From positions 1-11,241 of the forward strand of contig NW_014011867.1 in the NCBI RefSeq assembly GCF_000611645.1: 11,241 bases of DNA, read 5' to 3'. The first letter of the stretch is position 1. Every line of letters begins with the position of its first letter. The stretch comes from Monoraphidium neglectum (taxonomy: Eukaryota > Chlorophyta > Chlorophyceae > Sphaeropleales > Selenastraceae). Below, in pieces: positions 7,540 through 11,241 of this stretch. The position numbers and the translations under genes are program-made. Below the pieces are notes generated by a model. That model made no database searches and was not told the origin of the DNA. It worked only from the letters and a program-made list of their open reading frames with translations.

Positions 7540-7742
7540 GCCCGTCCGGCAGCCCCAGTCTTTCGCCTTCGCCGCGTATGCCGCAGTGTTTGCTGGGACC
7601 AGCACCTACGCCGTCGCACAAGTGTGGAACCCCCAGAAACAAACCGCTGCCAGGCACGGCGCCCGTCGGCTGGGAGTGGCCGGCGCGCCGGGCGATTTTC
7701 TGGCAATCGTGGCTGGATGGCCGCCCCTCTCCAGGCGCCTGA
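7540..7742 (+). other. Coding-like stretch, frame uncertain
   Basis: Two overlapping plus frames both show high G/C third positions. One includes QSFAFAAYAAVFAGTSTYAV, a possible membrane helix, and runs on to a TGA at 7910-7912. The other includes MPQCLLGPAPTPSHKCGT and stops with TGA at 7742. It lies only some 40 nt after the S40-like stop. It may be a 5' exon of the following gene, or merely GC-rich 3' UTR. No reliable splice site decides between them. Confidence 0.25.
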
Positions 7743-7772
7743 GCACCCCCTGGCAGCCAGCAGGGGCCCCAC

Positions 7773-8373
7773 ATGCCAGTAGCACGGGCAGAAGCAGCCT
7801 TGGGACCCCCGGAGCCCTCTGCACACAACAGCGGCAACCCCGATCGGCGCCCGGCCCCCAGCCCAATGCCCAGTGGCGGCCGCACGTTCCGCACCTGGGG
7901 CCACAATGTTGAGTGCGTATGGACCCTTCTGCAGTTAGACAGTGGGCAAGGTCGTTATGGGCACATTTTTGTCCCCCGCAGCCCCCCCTCGATATGCTCG
8001 ACTCTTTCGGCGGCACAGCGCGTTGGAGCCTGCCCGGTCGTCCCGCGCAGAGCCCCTGGTCACGGTCTGGGCCTGTGCCCGTCCAGTATGCTGCCGATGA
8101 CGCGTCCGGCATGGTGCGTCCATGACCGCCGCCAGCCATCGTTGAGGGAGACTGTGGGGGCCAGCCGGCAGCCGGAAGCTGGTTTGGCCGGCTGGCCCGT
8201 GTGCCCTTGGTGGCGCACCAGGCTGTCATGCCCCCCCCCCCCAGGCTCTTGTTTGCCTCTGCAGTCCCCCCCAGCCCTTGGGCTCACCATGCTGTGTCCT
8301 TGAGGCGCTGAGTAGGTTTGATCAGGGGAATCGCCCGTCGGGATCGGTCTTTTTGTCCCAGGGTTGCGCGTAG
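7773..8373 (+). CDS. Unrecognised Pro/Ser-rich gene, three exons
   Basis: Function unknown. Middle exon 7982-8113 (44 codons, PPLDMLDSFGGTARW onward, ending DDASGM) is bounded by acceptor TTGTCCCCCGCAG and donor GTGCGT. Last exon 8245-8373 follows a C12AG acceptor in phase 0 and ends RPSGSVFLSQGCA, TAG. The first exon is less certain: a frame from ATG 7773 (MPVARAEAALGPPEPS...) stays open to 7917 and could join in phase 0 through GTTGAG (7909) or GTATGG (7918). Low complexity prevents family assignment; no signal peptide or membrane segment is seen in these exons. An additional exon upstream (7540-7742) is possible. No TGTAA was found in the 700 nt after the stop. Confidence 0.45.
8231..8242 (+). 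repeat. C12 homopolymer in a 3' splice site
   Basis: Twelve consecutive C followed by AG form the presumed polypyrimidine tract of the last intron of the Pro/Ser-rich gene. Length variation or sequencing error is likely here; since it lies in the intron it would not shift the reading frame. Confidence 0.85.
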
Positions 8374-9120
8374 GTGCCTGTGTGTTTGTGTTCATGCATT
8401 GTGGCAGTGCACGCATGACCTTGAGAGCCATGGGACGAGAGCACTGCTTACTGAGCGAGGCCCCTCTCTCCCTCCACACCAAACCCCTTTCCGCGCCAAT
8501 GCCGCTGCGTCCGGCACCGCCCCGCACGCTGCGTGCGCCCAACCCTTGGCACGCGGGGGGCTGAGAGACCCCCTGCGATTCGGCCGACGCCCACCTTTTT
8601 GCACCTGCGCCTGCTGAGATTCCAGCGGACCCCTCGTTGCTCACCCTTATGGCTGCCGCATGTTTGTTCAGCCCGGCACGCCCAACCGTGCGTGCGCACT
8701 CTGCCCCCTGGGCCCCTGCATGTATGCCCCAAGAGCATGTACCTTGAGAGCGCGCATGTCCGCGCAAATTCCGCCGAGCGCCCCCGGACGACCCCAGCCC
8801 CTCTGCCCCTTTGCCCCGATCCCCCTCGCGCGCGCGCCGTCGTGCGCGCGTTGGGGTGTCTCTGGTATCTAGAGCAGGGGCGCGGCAGGTCACGCCTGCG
8901 CAGGCGCAGCCTTTTGCAGTGCAGCCGTCTGCACCATCTCATGGGGCCTCTCCGCTCGCGCCGCTGCTGCGCCACTGGCGTGGAGCCCGCACCCTCGGGC
9001 GCCCGTGGCCCAGCCGAGAGCGACCAAATCTTGTCGAAGATCAGACAGCAATTTTGTGCAATTCATCCCCTTGTCCAGTCCTCGGCCTGCTGGCGCCTGT
9101 TGTCGGCGTTCCTCCAGGTC
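8374..9120. other. Region without a firm gene; possible plus-strand coding near 8890-9153
   Basis: From 8374 to about 8880 I see only GC-rich sequence with overlapping open frames and a CG/GC run (8826-8851). After the acceptor-like CACGCCTGCGCAG (ending 8901), two plus frames look partly coding: one has AESDQILSKIRQQFCAIHPL and stops at 9153; the other has QPFAVQPSAPSHGASPLAPL and stops at 9185. They cannot both be right, and both overlap the end of the minus-strand gene at 9121-9180. No family is recognised. Confidence 0.25.
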
Positions 9121-9688
9121 TTAGGCATTTTTATGCACCCATTTTTGCTGTAGCACACCTGGGTAAAGATCAGACCGGGACTTGAGCCATGTGATGCGGT
9201 GTGCAGGAGCAGGCAGCAGGGGGGGCAAGGGCTTGCCTGGTGCTGTTTGGGTCAGCCGGCTGCTCCCCAGGGTTGAGGCTGTTGGGGACATGGCCTGCTT
9301 TTCACCTGATTGGTTTTGATGATGGCGAAGTCGGCTCGGATGAATGTGTACAGGGTACGTTGTGCCTTGCAGGTGGAGGGTTGCAGTGGCTTTGGCAGTG
9401 CAGTACAGCGCAGACCTGCATTGTGCGGCATGTGGGGCAGGGCGCGCAGTGGCGGCGCGAAAAGCGCGACTGAGAGCGGGCACCGTGGCGTGCATTGTGT
9501 TACTAATTTGTCGCGAGGCAGCAGGGTGGGCTGACAACGCGCAGCATGTAAAACCTTCCCACACACAACATGGTGCCATGGAGTGTTCCGAGAGAATGCC
9601 GCCGCTGCAAGCCGATCCTGTGCTGAGTCCTGAAGGCACCGGGCATGGTGGTCTGGTCCACCTGAGGACCAGGCAACTGAAATAGCTC
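9121..9688 (-). CDS. Downstream part of a minus-strand exon chain, unrecognised
   Basis: Coding-like sequence that continues in the same frame right after the TGA at 9691-9689. Segment 9688-9563 contains VDQTTMPGAFRTQHRIGLQR and ends before GTGGGA in phase 0. Exon 9365-9306 encodes AQRTLYTFIRADFAIIKTNQ between acceptor ACCTGCAAG and donor GTGAAA. Exon 9180-9121 begins SRSDLYPGVLQQKWVHKNA and ends TAA, after acceptor GGCTCAAG. All junctions are phase 0. No family is recognised. It could be the 3' half of the gene whose upstream exons are at 9689-10151, with the TGA skipped by splicing or read through. It could also be a separate gene with its own start at the ATG near 9645. The donors are weaker than those of the SERF-like and S40-like genes. 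Confidence 0.35.
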
Positions 9689-10151
9689 TCAACGTTTCAA
9701 GGCGATGTTTGGCCGTATCAGAACGCCATCGTCAGTGTCAACCCAGGAAGCCAGCTGTGCGGCTTGCTTGAACGCCGACACCCTCCACCCGGGTGGGGTG
9801 GGCTGCCGCCAGCCGGGCGCTCCTCAATTACTTGGTGCACCACCGGAGACGTGACGGTGACTGCCTGCGGCCTACCGCTGCTTGCAACTGTGTGTGCACC
9901 CATGCATTGCCGCATATTGCTGCGTCTGAGGCTGGGACTGTCAACCAGTGCCACTGCGCGTGTGAGTGATTGGGGGGACCAGGTATGGCGACGCAGCTGA
10001 GGCGGGTCGGGGGTGATGGAGTGCCACGTGCGGCACGAGCAAGCAACACGAGTGGCCCAGCCCTCAGCATATGCAACAGTCTCGCATCGCAACAAATACG
10101 ATCAATTAATACATAATGGAGATACATCGCCACAAATCGAGGGGCTGACAT
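9689..10151 (-). CDS. Small three-exon gene or 5' part of a longer one, unrecognised
   Basis: Exon 1 (10151-10134) encodes MSAPRF. Exon 2 (9953-9900) encodes WHWLTVPASDAAICGNAW. Exon 3 (9802-9689) encodes a segment including VSAFKQAAQLASWVDTDDGV and ends NIALKR, TGA. All junctions are phase 0; donors are GTGGCG and GTGCAC, acceptors ACGCGCAG and GGCGGCAG. Read this way it is a complete 61-residue protein rich in Trp and Ala. The frame is also open upstream of the ATG (EWTCDSQDFIKRSIS), so the true start could be further up. No family recognised. The gene diverges from the PP2C gene, with only 90 nt between the two proposed start codons. Confidence 0.42.
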
Positions 10152-10241
10152 CGAGATAGACCGTTTGATGAAATCTTGGCTGTCGCAGGTCCACTCGGGG
10201 AGCTGCAGGGAGCCTAGTTTACGCACAAGGAAGCTACCGCG
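10152..10241. promoter_or_regulatory. Short divergent region upstream of the PP2C gene
   Basis: Ninety nt separate the proposed minus-strand ATG (10151) from the PP2C ATG (10242). An AT-rich block at about 10085-10135 (AATTAATACATAATGG) lies just inside the minus-strand gene, in its first intron, and is the most AT-rich stretch of the neighbourhood. It may contribute promoter function to the phosphatase gene. Confidence 0.35.
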
Positions 10242-11241
10242 ATGATCAATCTCAGGAGCCCGCGCGCCTTTGGCGGAGCACAGTCCACATCAGCGCAACG
10301 CACTCTCGCGCGTGCGCGGGTGGCGCAATGCTCGGACCCTGCGCCCCCGGGCCGTCCATCCGCCGCCGCCTGCTCGGCGTTTGGCCGTTCTTTGCCACTC
10401 TCTGGCTCATTGGTTGCGGAGCAGGCGCCCGGTACAGCCGCTGCTGCGGCGGGTGCGGCGTGGGCGGAGTCGCAGCGCACCCTTGAGCGCTCGCCCCCCA
10501 CAGAGGTACCGCCCGGCGAGGCAACCGCCAGCTCAGCAGAGCGCTGCCCTCCTGCAGTCGGCACTGCCGACACGCCGCAGCAGACGGCCTGGGACCAGCA
10601 ACAGCGGCGATGCACGCAGCAGGCCCCGCCGCCGCTGTGGCTGCCGGCCTCGGCGGAGCTCCTGCCCGATGCGCCCCCGGCCGTGCCGCGCGCACAGACG
10701 CGCGCCGCCGCTGCCACGGCCGCGGCCGCCTGGCGCGAAGTGACGGCAGCCGGGGCGGGCGCGAGGCCCTGGGTTAAGGGCGGGCAGCAGCAGCAGCAAA
10801 ATCCGCAGGGGCGCGGCGCGGCCGGCTGTGGGTTGGCGCCGCCGCGCGTGTTCATGGGGGCGGCGGCCAGCCAGGGCCCCAAGGAGTCAATGGAGGACGC
10901 CCACTTCATCGCAGCCCTCGACCCCTGCGGGTGCGCTGCCGCGCCGCGCCGCCTCATCCCTTGTGCTCCTCAGCCGAGAGCGCGCGTGCGGCTCGTTAGC
11001 TGGCGCTTTGGGGACCGTGCGCCGCAGCGGGCTGGCCACGTGACCCCCTGCGCCCCTCGCGCGGCCGCCGACACGGTCCCTAATAAAGCGCCGCGCCCGC
11101 CGTCCCCTCCGCTCATGCGACCCCCCCGCCTCCCCAGCAGTGGCGTCCTGCGCCCCCGCGGGGCCGCAGCGCCGGCCGGCCACGTGTCCAGCCTGGGCGT
11201 TTTTGACGGGCACCACGGCGCGCTCACCGCCACAATGGCGG
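10242..11241 (+). CDS. PP2C-family protein phosphatase, N-terminal part (cut by window end)
   Basis: Mn/Mg-dependent Ser/Thr phosphatase. Exon 1 (10242-10930) starts at the first ATG after an in-frame TAG (10215). It encodes a roughly 200-residue extension, Arg/Ser/Ala-rich at the start (MINLRSPRAFGGAQSTSA), then Ala-, Pro- and Gln-rich. The PP2C domain then begins with GPKESMEDAHFIAALD, where MED-A-H is the first conserved PP2C motif. Exon 2 begins after the TCCCCAG/CAG acceptors (11137 or 11140, both phase 2) and contains SLGVFDGHHGA, the metal-binding FDGHxG motif, with the metal-ligand Asp intact and His where Gly is usual. The intron 10931-11137 (207 nt, donor GTGCGC) has no stop in frame, so its retention would insert 69 residues. 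The leader could be a plastid or mitochondrial transit peptide; this is inference. The remaining catalytic motifs lie beyond the window. Confidence 0.85.
   Translation, partial: MINLRSPRAFGGAQSTSAQRTLARARVAQCSDPAPPGRPSAAACSAFGRSLPLSGSLVAEQAPGTAAAAAGAAWAESQRTLERSPPTEVPPGEATASSAERCPPAVGTADTPQQTAWDQQQRRCTQQAPPPLWLPASAELLPDAPPAVPRAQTRAAAATAAAAWREVTAAGAGARPWVKGGQQQQQNPQGRGAAGCGLAPPRVFMGAAASQGPKESMEDAHFIAALDPCGCAAAPRRLIPCAPQPRARVRLVSWRFGDRAPQRAGHVTPCAPRAAADTVPNKAPRPPSPPLMRPPRLPSSGVLRPRGAAAPAGHVSSLGVFDGHHGALTATMA
10785..10799 (+). repeat. Short CAG/CAA polyglutamine run in the PP2C leader
   Basis: Four CAG and one CAA codon in frame encode five Gln just before the PP2C domain, within a low-complexity linker. 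Confidence 0.85.
11136..11140 (+). other. Tandem NAGNAG splice acceptor
   Basis: The acceptor of the PP2C intron reads CCCCAGCAG. Both AGs follow a strong C/T tract and both restore the same frame (phase 2), so use of one or the other adds or removes one Ser codon upstream of the FDGHHG motif. Confidence 0.6.

Noticed and set aside
7218..7904. 228-codon minus-strand open frame
   Set aside because: Overlaps the last S40-like exon and the following plus-strand coding-like region; the composition is antisense-like Arg/Gly/Ala.
8060..8893. 277-codon minus-strand open frame
   Set aside because: It is long only because the region is GC-rich. It runs antisense across the spliced exon at 8245-8373, is full of Gly/Arg/Ala low complexity and shows no motif.
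9201..9473. 90-codon plus-strand open frame, with TGTAA at 9547
   Set aside because: Opposite to the better-supported exon at 9365-9306 (LYTFIRADFAIIKTNQ). The TGTAA 75 nt after the stop may be chance.
10214..10957. 247-codon minus-strand open frame
   Set aside because: Antisense shadow of the PP2C first exon; the plus strand has the recognisable ESMEDAHF motif in a frame open to the window end.

Overview
The window looks like nuclear DNA of a green alga (Chlorophyta). It is GC-rich and has no operons or long bacterial-style genes. Coding sequence is broken into short exons bounded by GT...AG introns of about 70-300 nt, and reading phases match across the junctions. TGTAA, the usual chlorophyte polyadenylation signal, lies 3' of two plus-strand reading frames. 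Two families shared with plants and other eukaryotes can be named with some confidence: a SERF/4F5-type protein and a PP2C phosphatase. An S40 (DUF584-like) protein and a jacalin-like secreted protein are less certain. I cannot place the organism below Chlorophyta. All splice models were made by eye from sequence, phase and codon usage, with no transcript data.

Layout. 1-782 (-): 5' part of a secreted, possibly jacalin-like protein; its second intron holds three perfect stem-loops in a row. 783-1233: shared upstream region of two divergent genes. 1234-3266 (+): unrecognised multi-exon membrane protein with a CAG/Gln tract, followed by two TGTAA signals. 3708-3896 (+): coding-like small frame. 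4043-4496 (-): SERF-like gene in three very small exons. 4702-5127: coding-like signal on both strands, two mutually exclusive models. 5128-5700: little recognisable, then a decamer minisatellite. About 5700-6223 (+): weak three-exon gene. 6383-7499 (+): S40-like gene, three exons, complete. About 7773-8373 (+): unrecognised Pro/Ser-rich gene. 8374-9120: no firm gene. 9121-10151 (-): a chain of coding-like exons with an in-frame TGA in the middle. 10242-11241 (+): N-terminal part of a PP2C phosphatase, cut by the window end.

The genes do not appear to form one pathway. They are independent nuclear genes, some sharing short divergent upstream regions (783-1233 and 10152-10241). I found no CRISPR array, mobile element, rRNA or tRNA, and no evidence of a new multi-gene system. 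The most interesting items are the stem-loop cluster in the intron, the in-frame TGA, the tandem splice acceptor in the phosphatase, and the strand conflict at 4.7-5.1 kb.
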